64,000 nucleotides of DNA from Actinacidiphila yeochonensis CN732 (GCF_000745345.1 NZ_JQNR01000005.1:1364001-1428000), one strand, 5' to 3'; positions 23,475 to 33,124 are shown, numbered from the stretch's first letter. The notes: generated by a model not told the origin, from the letters alone. Program-made: numbers and translations.

Positions 23475-26336
23475 ATGCCAGACAACCTGTCCCGGATGCG
23501 TTCTACCTGGGCCGACAGCCTCACAGCGCGGGTCTGTCGTGAACTCGGGCCCGATTCGAGTTGTTACGGCATGTTCCCCCAGTGGGTCGCAGACGAGCCG
23601 TCAGCCCTTGCCGCCCTGCTAGCTCGCATCGCTGTCGAAGATATCAAAGGCAGTTCCCCGCTGGCTATCGGTGACCACCTGCTTTCAACTGCCCTCGTCG
23701 ATTCCAGGGCTTCCCGCCGCGCAATTACTGGCGAGCTCGTCATGCCTGTTCTGCGAACGGTTCGTAAAAAAGGTGTTCCGTGGCAGCGTTGGTGGGACGT
23801 TTCCGGCTTGCATGTGCTGCTCATCGAGTTGTGGGCTGGACATCGACTCTCGACTCAGCCCATAGAGATGGTACGCGAGGAGCTAACGAGCGTATGGCGC
23901 ATTCCGGGCGACATGCTGGAAACCGCCCTCCGCAACACTGTAGATCCGTACGTCTCGTTGCCGCCGGATATCCTTCACGAATCACCTACCGGTAGGGCGA
24001 GTATGTGCTTCCGGGCCCTCGTCTCCGGTGGCTGGATCAAGATTACCCGAGGGGAGGACATCCTGCGGGCCAGGCCGGAGCTGACTGACCGGCCTGATCT
24101 CGCGGAGGTCGCGAAGCGCCTCCAGACCCGCACCGATCTGGAGAATTCGGTGGGCCGCATCAGGAACCCATCGGCGGAATTACTCGTCGCGCTACGCGAG
24201 GATCTTGATATCTGGGATGGTCAGATGAATGAGGTCCTATCCTGTTTGACGGCGTATGAACTCGATTTGCTGAAGTTCGCGACGGATGACGATCGATATG
24301 CAGAAGAATGTCTTGCGGCGGGTAGAGCAATATATAAAGCTCCACTGCTGGCGGACGATGCCCTGTTGTGGGAACCGAATGCGAACGATCAGAGCTCCTC
24401 GGTACCCGATTGGATGATCGAAGAAGTCGTCACTGGTGGAACCCGCTTCTTTCATGTTCAGGGAGGCCCTCACCCAATTTGGCTAGCTACAGCTGAGACT
24501 GACACTCACGTGGCCGCCATGCAAGCGTTGATTGAGCCGGGTGCACAGTATGGCTTCACGATTGAGGACTATGGTGATGGCCTAAGAATCTGGCTGGTGT
24601 TTCCCACGCCCCCGGGCGATCCAAGTCCTCCTCTGCGCGCTCCGTACACCTACTCCCTAGCCTGGGTGGAACATGCCTGGGAGCTTTTGCACCTTGCGAT
24701 GGTCGGGTATGTCCGCCTCGGCGTGGTCCGACTTGCGGGCGATGGCGAACTCAAGGCTGTGGGAAGTTTCTGGCTCGCCCTGCCGGAGGAGTTTCAGTCA
24801 GCGTGCAAGAAATCCGCGATCACGGCGCTTCGTCAAACGGTTGGTGACGATACACAGAGCATCAATCAGAAGATGGCCAACGAAGGTCTCGACCACACCG
24901 GGGCGGTGGCTTTTTGGATCTGTGAAAATGCAAAGGCTGAGGATATCCAGGAAGAACTTACCTTGGTGTCCGATAATATCGAATATCGAAAATTCATGTA
25001 TGCTGCGCGGCGCCTTGCCCGTGCGCGCGCCTGGGAGGCGTCCTACCTACTTGACGGCAAGGACACGCGCGAAGTAAGTGTGGCGGTCGCAGCCGCAATC
25101 GAAGATCGGCAGCGCGCCAGGGAAATACTCCGAGCGGATGTGAGCCGAGGAGTGGGAAGGCCCGGTGCCAGTTGCGAAGACGACATGTTGTTGTTGGGCG
25201 AGCAGACAATTTTCGTGCACCTAATGAACCACTATGGGGGACTTCAGATCGCTGCATGCACGACTAGTGCGGGCCGCGCGGACTTCGAGCTGGCTTCGTG
25301 TGAGGAGCTTTCCCGGGGAAATTATTTTCGAGAGGTTGTAGATGAATGGGTGCGGCTACCGCAGGACGCGCCGGGGCGTGTGTGGTACGAATTCCTAAAG
25401 CAGGCGCTCGCTGCTTTCAGTGAAATGGTAGAAGTCATCCTTGAAATGAGAGGGCGGCATGAGTTCGGTCGGTTGATAATTAGTCCCACGGCTCCTCTAG
25501 AGCTGTTGCCGCTCCATGCTGTTCCGCTGCGCGCCCCGCGGGCCGTGACATTGAGTGACGTTTTCGATCACGTTGCTTATGCTCCTACGGTTCGCCTCGC
25601 GGCAGCCATCAAAAGGTCGCAGCGGCATTCACTCGCCGTTGAGGTCCTTGTGGTTGCACACAGCGGGGACGGCGTACCGGGGCTCTCTTCGATCGTCGGC
25701 CCACTCTGCGAGGCCGAACTGATCGCCGGCCTATGCGACGACGCAGAGGTTATCTCTCAAGAGGAAGCGACCCCTGATCGAATTCTGAAGGCGATGCCCA
25801 GGGCGCGAATAGTCCACATGGCGGCCCACGGCCTGACACATATCAACCGGTGGGCTGCCGGACTTGTGCTGCACGGTAGTTCCCTTGGGGCAGCCACGTT
25901 GACCGCGAGTAGAATTCTCGCCGAAGGTACGCTCAGCGGCGTCGATCTGGTCATTCTGAACGCTTGCAGAACGGGCACGCATGAAGGGGGCGGTCGTAGT
26001 GTGCAGACTCTGCGAAGTCTTGAGTCTGCGTTCCTGGCTCGCGGGGCAAAGGCGGTTATTTCCACGCTTTGGGAGATCACTGATTTGCAAGGGGTCGTTT
26101 TTTCTGCGGTACTCCATGCCTATCTCGGGGCTGGCGTGAACCCGCACTCTGCTTTCACTAATACCACTCGATACCTGCGGGCGGGGCACTGGAAAGATCC
26201 CTCTCAAGGAGGTCCATTGCTTTCCGCTGAATTGGCCATCGACTCGGTGCTTTCAGACTGGCGCAGCCACCTGCATCAACAGGCTACCGATAATCCGCTG
26301 TTCTGGGCCGCTTTTAAGATCACCGGTGTTGCGTGA
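23475..26336 (+). CDS. CHAT-domain (caspase-like) protease protein
   Basis: 953 residues from ATG 23475 (AGGAG upstream; an in-frame GTG at 23454 has no such site). The last ~280 residues are a CHAT domain with the catalytic dyad: His785 in HMAAHGLTHI and Cys831 in VILNACRTGTHEGGG, followed by LRSLESAFLARGAKAVISTLWEI. The first ~670 residues resemble nothing I recognise; they are mostly helical without clear TPR repeats. The gene is visibly richer in A/T than its surroundings, a sign of recent transfer. CHAT proteases act in bacterial defence and death pathways, usually switched on by a partner. No gasdermin or clear partner gene is adjacent. Confidence 0.8.
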   Translation: MPDNLSRMRSTWADSLTARVCRELGPDSSCYGMFPQWVADEPSALAALLARIAVEDIKGSSPLAIGDHLLSTALVDSRASRRAITGELVMPVLRTVRKKGVPWQRWWDVSGLHVLLIELWAGHRLSTQPIEMVREELTSVWRIPGDMLETALRNTVDPYVSLPPDILHESPTGRASMCFRALVSGGWIKITRGEDILRARPELTDRPDLAEVAKRLQTRTDLENSVGRIRNPSAELLVALREDLDIWDGQMNEVLSCLTAYELDLLKFATDDDRYAEECLAAGRAIYKAPLLADDALLWEPNANDQSSSVPDWMIEEVVTGGTRFFHVQGGPHPIWLATAETDTHVAAMQALIEPGAQYGFTIEDYGDGLRIWLVFPTPPGDPSPPLRAPYTYSLAWVEHAWELLHLAMVGYVRLGVVRLAGDGELKAVGSFWLALPEEFQSACKKSAITALRQTVGDDTQSINQKMANEGLDHTGAVAFWICENAKAEDIQEELTLVSDNIEYRKFMYAARRLARARAWEASYLLDGKDTREVSVAVAAAIEDRQRAREILRADVSRGVGRPGASCEDDMLLLGEQTIFVHLMNHYGGLQIAACTTSAGRADFELASCEELSRGNYFREVVDEWVRLPQDAPGRVWYEFLKQALAAFSEMVEVILEMRGRHEFGRLIISPTAPLELLPLHAVPLRAPRAVTLSDVFDHVAYAPTVRLAAAIKRSQRHSLAVEVLVVAHSGDGVPGLSSIVGPLCEAELIAGLCDDAEVISQEEATPDRILKAMPRARIVHMAAHGLTHINRWAAGLVLHGSSLGAATLTASRILAEGTLSGVDLVILNACRTGTHEGGGRSVQTLRSLESAFLARGAKAVISTLWEITDLQGVVFSAVLHAYLGAGVNPHSAFTNTTRYLRAGHWKDPSQGGPLLSAELAIDSVLSDWRSHLHQQATDNPLFWAAFKITGVA

Positions 26337-27434
26337 GTCGTCTTTTGTGATTCTGAAGTCGACGGGTTCCATCGATTCTCAATTCTGGGCTGCTCCAACT
26401 ACTGCGTTACGCGTGGTAGCCAGCATGTACTCCACGGTGTGAAACGCAGCTGGTCCACAGCCTTCCGTACGGCTCCGAGTGCCCTCACATGGGAGTAGAC
26501 GCTCTCGGCGGGCACCATCTCGCGAGCCGCGCATGAGTGGCGGGAGCTCGGCTCGGCCAGGACCATCGGTGTCACGGCAAACTCGGCGGATGACGTGTCT
26601 ACAAGCGAGGCTGGCCTTGCGCATCTGCCGCCGATGCAGGGATCCAGACGGCGGCTACGGACGAGCTTGCCGAGTCTCGGTCCAATCTTCTGGACTGCGG
26701 TAGCGGTTCGTTTGGCCCGCGGAGAGGACAGCGCGCAGCTCTTCCTGAAAGGACGTTGCCTGGCCCCGGGGCGTCAGTCGCTAGGGGATCGATCTCTCGC
26801 AGGGAGGGGATGGGGCTGACCGGATTCGAACCGGCGTCCTCCCACATGCGGTGGAGGCGCGACAACCACTGCGCTACGAACCCCATCCCGCTCGCAATCG
26901 TACGAGCCGCATGCCCTTCGCTGCTCCCGAATTATTCGGGCGTGACGGTGCATCACTCAGCGCGGGCCAGCCCGTGGAAGCTGAGCCAGGGACTGGCGTA
27001 CGTGAACGACGTCCGTGAGAGCTGGGCCGTCGCCTATATCACGGTTTCGCGGTCCGACCCAGCCCACCGTCGCGTGGCACTGTCGGCTCCGGCGCAGGAG
27101 CCCGGACCTGGGGTTCGTGCGCTGAGTAGAGCCCTGTCCGGTGGTGAGCGAGGGAGCGTGAAATCGATGCGGGAGACGGTGGAGCCATGGAGAGCGCGGA
27201 GCGTGGGTGCGGTGTCCCGGCCCGCTCTATAGCCCGGAAAGTGCCGTCAGGCAAAACGCGTTTCCTGCGGATCCTTGTTGTTATCCGCCGCACGGAGGGC
27301 GTCAGACCTCCGGCCGACGGCTGCGCGGTGCAGTGGTGTTGGAGCACCGCTCGCCCGGGCGCATGACGACCGACCGCCTGCTCTACCCCGCGGCACACGG
27401 CCTGCCAGCCTCGTGCCGCTCCGAGGACACACCT
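26337..27434. other. Non-coding stretch with a tRNA-like sequence
   Basis: About 1.1 kb without a gene I can support; open frames here are short and unlike known families. The only recognisable item is the tRNA-like element at 26811-26884. Confidence 0.5.
26811..26884 (-). tRNA. Degenerate tRNA-like sequence (isotype unclear)
   Basis: 74 bases on the minus strand. The T arm is perfect (GCCGG TTCGAAT CCGGT), the D arm GCGC/GCGC is good, and the acceptor stem GGGG.../CAGCCCC ends in A. There are defects: an extra base before the usual TA of positions 8-9, a C-C pair closing the acceptor, no base for position 26 and no U33. The anticodon arm CTCCA/TGGGA has a loop reading CCGCATG, which would give anticodon GCA (Cys) if forced. 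No CCA is encoded. Probably a decayed tRNA or an element-borne tRNA mimic. Confidence 0.5.
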
Positions 27435-27626
27435 ATGCCCGAACCCCAGCAGCGGCCTGCCGCGCTACTGCCGCCTGCTGCCCCCGACCGCCGCCCGCCT
27501 GCGGACGAGGATCGGGAAGCCGCGCTGCAACGCGTCTGCGCCGGCTTCGTCACGACGATCAGTCCGCGCAGCGCCGCCCGGCTCGCGGAGCTGCTTTCCA
27601 GCACGACGTACGTCCAGGCTGCCTGA
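27435..27626 (+). CDS. Small hypothetical protein (63 aa)
   Basis: ATG 27435 follows GAGG by about eight bases and opens MPEPQQRPAALLPPAAPDRRP. The N-terminal half is Pro/Ala-rich. The second half (DREAALQRVCAGFVTTISPRSAARLAELL) looks helical. It is the first gene of the mobilization module, 385 bp before the HTH gene. I do not recognise a family; codon use is typical for the region. Confidence 0.45.
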   Translation: MPEPQQRPAALLPPAAPDRRPPADEDREAALQRVCAGFVTTISPRSAARLAELLSSTTYVQAA

Positions 27627-28011
27627 CCGCGCCTGGGTACGGGAGCGGCCCCTGGCGTTGGAGCGCCAAGGGCCGTGAGAACTCCCGGACGACCGCCCAA
27701 ACGATCTATCGGGCGCCGCTGGCCTGCCAGCCGGCGCGGCGCCCGAGTGAGGAAGCACTATGTTCCAGCCTACGTCCCGACCGACGCGTGCCGCGCCCGC
27801 GCGGCGGACGCTTCGTCCGTCGGCGTTGTCCGGGCGCGGGAGGACGTCTGCTTCGGCCGACGAGCAGCGCCTGATGTGCGATCAATTGCCGTCGCGAACA
27901 GGTCGATTGGTTCTGCTTTGCGTGGTACGTTCGGTCGCAGACCAAGTCAATAAGGTGACCCCGGCAGCGCGCCAACGCTCCGGGGTCCGGCACAAGGAGA
28001 TTGCGCTCCTC
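27627..28011. other. Leader region before the HTH gene
   Basis: 385 bp. The HTH frame stays open through most of it (from 27760), but that part is Arg/Ala/Pro-rich without family resemblance. I see no clear promoter or RNA fold. Confidence 0.4.
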
Positions 28012-28920
28012 ATGCAGATCCATCGTAGCCGCCATGCGCGCGGCTTCACGGTCCTGCCCAACACGTTGCTCCAGGACCGGCGGCTTTCGTACACCGCCCG
28101 CGGCGTGCTCGTCGACCTCCTCTCCCGCCCGGACGGCTGGTCGGAGGACGGCCGCCGGATGGCTGCCACCAGTCCGCAGGGCCGTCACACGGTCGCCAAG
28201 GCGCTCCGCGAGTTGGCCGCCTTCGGTTACTACCGGGTCGAGCGGGTCCGCCGCGCGGACGGGACCTTCATCAGCGAGGTGCACGTCTTCGATACGCCGC
28301 AGGTCGCTCCGGATGTCACCCGTCCGGGACCCGGTGCGGCGGAGTCCGAAGACCGTGGCGCCCACCCCGTAAAGGACCGTGGGAAAGAACCCACCCTCCC
28401 AGCCCGGCGGCCGTGCGCCGCCACGGGGGAGGAGGGGCGGGAGAAGCCCCCAGCGGCGACGCAGCCCGCTCCGACCGGCCCGGTGAGCGAGGCGGTGGCA
28501 ATGCTCTTCCGTGTGCTCCGCTCCGAGCCGCGCCTACGCCTCGGCACGGCGGAGGCCCTGGCCCTCGCCCCGCTGGTCAGGGCCTGGCTGGAGCGCGGGT
28601 ACGGCGAGCGTGACCTGGCCGGCGCCCTCCTCGACGGCCTGCCCGAGCCCGTGCACAGCGCCACAGCGCTCCTCCGCGACCGCCTCACCCGCAAGCTCCC
28701 ACCGGCGCCGGAGGCGGCCTCTTCTCCGGTGAGGCCGCGCCCGCACGAGTGCGGGCAGTGCGCCCGCCCGATCCCGCACGAAGGGATCTGCCGCGCCTGC
28801 GCGGGCTTGGCCCACGAGCCCGACGACACCGCCGCGCGCGCAAGCATCGCCGCCCGAGGCCGCGCCAGGGTGCGCGCCGCCCTCAACGCGGGCGCCGTCC
28901 CGGCCGTCTCCAGAGCCTGA
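28012..28920 (+). CDS. Helix-turn-helix protein of the mobilization module
   Basis: 302 residues from ATG 28012, with AAGGAGA about 11 bases upstream. Residues 1-85 read FTVLPNTLLQDRRLSYTARGVLVDLLSRPDGWSEDGRRMA and HTVAKALRELAAFGYYRVERVRR, a winged HTH of the kind found in replication-initiator and plasmid regulator proteins of actinomycetes. A disordered Pro-rich middle is followed by a small putative zinc knuckle, CGQCARPIPHEGICRACAG, near residue 245. It probably acts as a regulator or initiator for the element; no replicase domain is seen. Confidence 0.7.
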   Translation: MQIHRSRHARGFTVLPNTLLQDRRLSYTARGVLVDLLSRPDGWSEDGRRMAATSPQGRHTVAKALRELAAFGYYRVERVRRADGTFISEVHVFDTPQVAPDVTRPGPGAAESEDRGAHPVKDRGKEPTLPARRPCAATGEEGREKPPAATQPAPTGPVSEAVAMLFRVLRSEPRLRLGTAEALALAPLVRAWLERGYGERDLAGALLDGLPEPVHSATALLRDRLTRKLPPAPEAASSPVRPRPHECGQCARPIPHEGICRACAGLAHEPDDTAARASIAARGRARVRAALNAGAVPAVSRA

Positions 28921-29097
28921 CCTCGCTCACCTCGGCCGATACGGCAGCCCCGGGCCCAGGCAAGGGTTGCCCGCGCCCGTAAGCCGTCCTGGCCTGACAC
29001 GTGCCCGGACGCGCCCTCGTACGCCCTCTCCTGGCGCCCCCGCCTTCCTCCGGCATGCCCGGAACACCACCACCTGCACGTCCTGACTGGAGCTTCC

Positions 29098-29967
29098 ATG
29101 TCCGCCACCGCACAATCCCGCCCTGGCCGCCGCACCCCGGCGGAGCCCGAGAGCCGCCGACGCACGTCGTGGTGGGATCCCTTCGCGCTGATTCTGCTCG
29201 GCTTGGCCGGAGGCGCGCTGTCGTACGACGCGCTGCGGCAAATGGCCGTCGCCGTTCACATCCGCCCGCACCTCGCGTACCTGTTCCCCCTGGTTGTCGA
29301 CGGGTTCATCGCGTACGGCGTCCGCGCGCTGCTCGTCCTGCGCGACGCGCCCTGGGCCGCCCGCGCCTATGCATGGGCGCTCTTCGGAACGGCGTCCACC
29401 GCCAGCCTGTGGGCCAACGCGGTGCACGCCATCCGCCTCAACCAGCCCGGCGTCCACACGCTGACGCTCGGCGACAACACCGTTGCAGTGCTCTCCGCGA
29501 TCGCGCCGCTGGCGTTGGCCGGAGCGACCCACATGTACATCATCGTCGGCCGCCACAGCGGAGGACACGGCTCGGCCGCCGGAACTCCTGTCACAGCCAC
29601 CGGGGCTCCGGCCGAAATTCCGGCGACGAAGCCCCGAGCCGAAGCCCGTGTCGCGGCCGGAACCGGACCGGCGGCTCCGGAAGGCGCACCCGTTCCGGCG
29701 GCTGGTGAGCGCCGCCGCCGGAAAGCGAGCGGCACGTCCGGCCGGAATCCGAAGGCCGGGAAGGGCGGGCGCAAGGCCGAGGCGTCGATCGACGAGCTCG
29801 CCGACATCATCCGCCGCGCCCACTCCGATTCCGGCCAGGTCACCCGCGCGATGGCCCGCGAGGCCATCGAGGCGCACGGGGTCTCCGCAGGCAACGACCG
29901 CATAGCCGAAGCGCTCAAGTCCATCCAAGACGCGGAGCCAGCCAGGCCCCACCCCAGCACCGAGTGA
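29098..29967 (+). CDS. DUF2637 membrane protein (SpdB/spread-type)
   Basis: 289 residues. Four membrane segments in residues 25-145 (LILLGLAGGALSYDAL, LAYLFPLVVDGFIAYGVRALLVL, YAWALFGTASTASLWANAV and VLSAIAPLALAGATHMYIIV) form the DUF2637 domain, common beside conjugation genes on Streptomyces plasmids and integrative elements. The cytoplasmic tail is long and basic (RRRRKASGTSGRNPKAGKGGRK). It ends in a small HTH-like segment (ELADIIRRAHSDSGQVTRAMAREAIEAHG), which could tie DNA to the membrane. Probable role: spreading or transfer of the element. Confidence 0.78.
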   Translation: MSATAQSRPGRRTPAEPESRRRTSWWDPFALILLGLAGGALSYDALRQMAVAVHIRPHLAYLFPLVVDGFIAYGVRALLVLRDAPWAARAYAWALFGTASTASLWANAVHAIRLNQPGVHTLTLGDNTVAVLSAIAPLALAGATHMYIIVGRHSGGHGSAAGTPVTATGAPAEIPATKPRAEARVAAGTGPAAPEGAPVPAAGERRRRKASGTSGRNPKAGKGGRKAEASIDELADIIRRAHSDSGQVTRAMAREAIEAHGVSAGNDRIAEALKSIQDAEPARPHPSTE

Positions 29968-30107
29968 ACGAGCCGTGTGGGGTGGCCCCGCCTGGCCACC
30001 CCACACGGTGGACGCGGCCTCCCGAGACTGGCCGCCCCCCGGGCGTCAGCCCCTAACCGGTCCGTTGCCTAAGCCCTCGCAGCAGCCCACAGACGCTGGA
30101 GAAGCGC

Positions 30108-30890
30108 ATGTTCCGCCACCACACTGCCGACGATCACCCCGGGGACGGGAAGAGGACACGCAGGGCGCCGACCAGCAACGGAGCCGCCGACCACCAGCCT
30201 TGCGGGGGAGCAAGCTTGGGCATCCGTGCCACCGTTGGCGGCCCGGACGCGGATGCCTCCGCCCCAGGGGTGGCGGAGGTGGGCCCGGCGGGGGCGCCGG
30301 ATCTGGAAGTCGCGGCCGAGGGCGGCAGCGACCTGGAGACGCTCGCGCGCGTGCAGCCGTCCGCTGCGTACGGCCAAGGCCCCGCATCGCCGGACGAACG
30401 CGCTGGTCGCAAGGACCTCGCCGCCTTCCTCCACGACGGCCTCGCCGCCATGGACCGGCCACGGCTCGCGGCCGATCACCCCGACAGCCGGCCGATGAAG
30501 CCGAAACGCCTGCGCCCGCGCGGCGCCGAACCCCGCGACCAGCACCGCACGATGCGCTTCGCATCGTCCGAGATCGCCCTGATCGAGCAGGCGGTCGCCG
30601 AACGCGGCCCGTCGTTCTCCGGCTTCGTCGCCGACGCCGCCGTGGCCGTCGCCACCAACCGCATTACGGCCGTCCTCCCCCACGAGCGCGCCCTGCGCGC
30701 GCTCGGCGACGAATTCGGCCGGGCTCTCTACGCCCTCGGCAAGGTGGGCAACAACCTCAACCAGCTCGTCCGGCAACTCCACATCACCGTCCCCGTGGAG
30801 CCGTCACGGGTCGAGGCCACACTCGCCCGCCTGGACGACGTCCTGGCGGACATCCACGACGTGACGCTGCGCCTCAACGAGGCGGCCTGA
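30108..30890 (+). CDS. MobC-like relaxosome accessory protein
   Basis: 260 residues from ATG 30108 (GGAG ten bases upstream). The N-terminal 135 residues are low-complexity. The conserved part is DQHRTMRFASSEIALIEQAVAERGPSF (ribbon-helix-helix-like) and LYALGKVGNNLNQLVRQLH, the latter being the MobC signature. MobC proteins help the relaxase open oriT. The stop overlaps the relaxase start (ATGA), confirming one unit. The oriT should lie near this gene pair. Confidence 0.8.
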   Translation: MFRHHTADDHPGDGKRTRRAPTSNGAADHQPCGGASLGIRATVGGPDADASAPGVAEVGPAGAPDLEVAAEGGSDLETLARVQPSAAYGQGPASPDERAGRKDLAAFLHDGLAAMDRPRLAADHPDSRPMKPKRLRPRGAEPRDQHRTMRFASSEIALIEQAVAERGPSFSGFVADAAVAVATNRITAVLPHERALRALGDEFGRALYALGKVGNNLNQLVRQLHITVPVEPSRVEATLARLDDVLADIHDVTLRLNEAA

Positions 30891-32635
30891 TGGTGCCCGA
30901 CATCCAGAAGAAGCTCGGCTCGGACACCCGGGGTCTGCTCGGCTACCTCTACGGCCCCGGCAGGCACGACGAGCACTTCGACCCGCACATGGTGGGCGCG
31001 TGGCTCGACCGCGGGGTGCCAGATCCCGGCCGCGACGAACGCGTGACGCTGACCCGGCTGGCCGACCTCCTTGACGTACCGGTGAACCGGCTGCGAGCGG
31101 AAGGCCGACCCCGCAACGGCGGCCACGTATGGCACTGCCCGGTACGGACCGCGCCCGAGGACCGCGAGCTGTCGGACGCGGAGTGGGGCGAGGTCGCGCG
31201 GCGGGTCGTGCACGCCACGGGCATCGCCCCCGACGGCGACGAGATGGCGTGCCGGTGGATCGCCGTACGGCACGCCGCCGACCACATCCACATCTTGGCG
31301 ACGTACGTACGTGAGGACGGCCGGGCCCCGCGGGACCACGGCGCCGCTCGGCGCGCGCAGGACGAGTGCCGCAAGCTAGAGCACGAACTGGGCCTGCGGC
31401 GGCTCAAGTCAGGCGACCGGACGGCCCCCCGCCGGCCTTCGAGCGCGGAGCAGCACAAGGCGGAGAGGCAGGGCTGGGAGCAGTCCTCACGCGAATGGCT
31501 CCGGCAGCAGATCCGCTCGGCCCTCGCGCACGCCACTGCGCCCGAAGAGTTCCTGGACCTGCTGCAGACCGGTCTCGGTGTGAACGTTCAGATCCGCCGG
31601 TTCGCCGCGTCAGGCGACATCGCGGGCTACAAGGTCAACCGCCCCGGCGACGTGAACAAGGACGGCAAGCCCGTGTGGTTCGCCGCCTCGGACCTGGGCA
31701 AGGACCTGTCCTGGCCCCAGGTGAGCGAGCGCCTGGCTGCGAACCCGCCCCGGGAGGACCACCCGACGGCACGCCGCACCCGCCCAGAGCACCCGCTGTT
31801 CGCCTACGCGGAGGCCATCGACACCCACCTGATCGCCGCGCTCACCGACGACGGGGGAGACGACGGTGCTGCACAGGCACACATCGTCGCCTTCCACGAG
31901 AGCATCACCGTCCTCGTCCAGCAGGTCCCTCTCGAGCTCCGTCAGCAGCTCCGGCAGGCCGAGCAAGCTCTCGCGCGAGCCACCGTCTCTCAGACCAAGG
32001 CAGAGCACCAGGCCACCCGGCAGTTCCGTAATGCGACCCGCGAGCTGATCTACCTGGCCACCAGCGGAACCGCACCCGGCGAGGGCGTCATCGCCGTCGC
32101 CTTGGCCGCGACGGTCTTCGCCGTGCAGCTCATCGAACGATGGCACGCCCGCCGCCAACACCAGCAGCAGGCGGAAGCCGCCCGTCAGACCGTCGCCCAG
32201 CTCCAGCAAGCAGCCGACCAAGCCGCACTTCGCCCCCTCGCCGCCATGGCACAGCACGCACCGGCACCCGGAGCAGAAGTGGGCTTCGCACGCGACCTGG
32301 CCACCGCGGTGCCCGATCACGCCGGGCGAATCGTCGCGGACCCACAGTGGCCCGCGCTGGCCGGCGCTCTGACGGAGGTTGCCCAGCGCGGGCACGACCC
32401 GCACCAGCTCCTCCGCCAAGCGGCGCGACAGCGCGAACTCGACAGCGCCCGCAGCCCCGCCCCTGTCCTCGCGCTACGCGTCCAGCGCCTGGGCTACCAG
32501 CCCGTCCCCAACCGCCGCGCGGATGCCGCCCGCGTGCGCAGCGTCGGCCATCGAACCGCCACCGACCCCGGGCTGCTCACGCCACCGCCCACGCCCACCA
32601 CCCCACAGACCAGGGGCGGTCCCCGCCGCCTCTGA
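30890..32635 (+). CDS. Relaxase / mobilization nuclease (MobA/VirD2-like)
   Basis: 581 residues, starting on the MobC stop. Opens MVPDIQKKLGSDTRGLLGYLYGPG, typical of actinobacterial relaxases. The metal-binding HxH is in AADHIHILATYVREDG near residue 125. The catalytic Tyr is probably YLYGPG near residue 20 (inference). The C-terminal half has a membrane-like helix (IAVALAATVFAVQLIE) inside a long coiled coil (QHQQQAEAARQTVAQLQQAADQ). It nicks and pilots one strand at oriT. The frame is open upstream to 29975, but that is a shadow of mobC. Confidence 0.85.
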   Translation: MVPDIQKKLGSDTRGLLGYLYGPGRHDEHFDPHMVGAWLDRGVPDPGRDERVTLTRLADLLDVPVNRLRAEGRPRNGGHVWHCPVRTAPEDRELSDAEWGEVARRVVHATGIAPDGDEMACRWIAVRHAADHIHILATYVREDGRAPRDHGAARRAQDECRKLEHELGLRRLKSGDRTAPRRPSSAEQHKAERQGWEQSSREWLRQQIRSALAHATAPEEFLDLLQTGLGVNVQIRRFAASGDIAGYKVNRPGDVNKDGKPVWFAASDLGKDLSWPQVSERLAANPPREDHPTARRTRPEHPLFAYAEAIDTHLIAALTDDGGDDGAAQAHIVAFHESITVLVQQVPLELRQQLRQAEQALARATVSQTKAEHQATRQFRNATRELIYLATSGTAPGEGVIAVALAATVFAVQLIERWHARRQHQQQAEAARQTVAQLQQAADQAALRPLAAMAQHAPAPGAEVGFARDLATAVPDHAGRIVADPQWPALAGALTEVAQRGHDPHQLLRQAARQRELDSARSPAPVLALRVQRLGYQPVPNRRADAARVRSVGHRTATDPGLLTPPPTPTTPQTRGGPRRL

Positions 32636-32679
32636 TTCGAGAATCCCCCGTTCACCACCCAGCAGAGGAAAAGATCAGC

Positions 32680-33108
32680 ATGAACAACTCCGTTGAGACC
32701 ACCGCCGCGAACGAAGCGAGCTCCGCGACCAAGGCACACTCGCCGTTCTGGCTCACCGACCCCGAGACGCGCGCCCGTATACACGCTGCAGTGGGGGAGC
32801 TCGTCGCCGTGACCTACTGGGCCGTCCAGGACGAGGTGACCTTCCTTGAGGCCCTCGACTCCCTCGCCGACTCGACCTGCGACGGCCTCAAGTTGAGCCG
32901 CGTCTTTGCCCCACTGATCCAGGCACGAGCAGCTGCCTTCGCGGCCCAGTGGCAGGCGGAGTACGCCGAGACCGTCGATCCGCTCGGCGAGGACTTCCTC
33001 CGGTACGTCGCCGCTTTCGAGGGGTATCCGTCGGCAGTCCAGGCCAACCTGCTCGATGCCTACGACGACCGCTGTGATGCGACCGGGCTGGTGGAGATCG
33101 AGGTCTAA
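32680..33108 (+). CDS. Hypothetical protein after the relaxase
   Basis: 142 residues from ATG 32680 (GAGGAAAAG upstream). Acidic, helical, no membrane segment. Includes FWLTDPETRARIHAAVGELVAVTYWAVQDEVTFLEALDSLAD and CDGLKLSRVFAPLIQARAAAFAAQW. I do not recognise a family. Position right after the relaxase suggests a small accessory protein of the mobile element. It is convergent with the kdsB-like gene, 16 bp apart. Confidence 0.6.
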   Translation: MNNSVETTAANEASSATKAHSPFWLTDPETRARIHAAVGELVAVTYWAVQDEVTFLEALDSLADSTCDGLKLSRVFAPLIQARAAAFAAQWQAEYAETVDPLGEDFLRYVAAFEGYPSAVQANLLDAYDDRCDATGLVEIEV

Positions 33109-33124
33109 CCGGAAGGAGCGGGAT

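Noticed and set aside
26756..27232. 158-residue frame across the tRNA-like sequence
   Set aside because: It contains the typical translated antisense of a tRNA T arm (GFEPASS) and has no ribosome site.
27760..28011. N-terminal extension of the HTH gene
   Set aside because: Low-complexity Arg/Ala/Pro sequence; the domain and a ribosome site begin at 28012.
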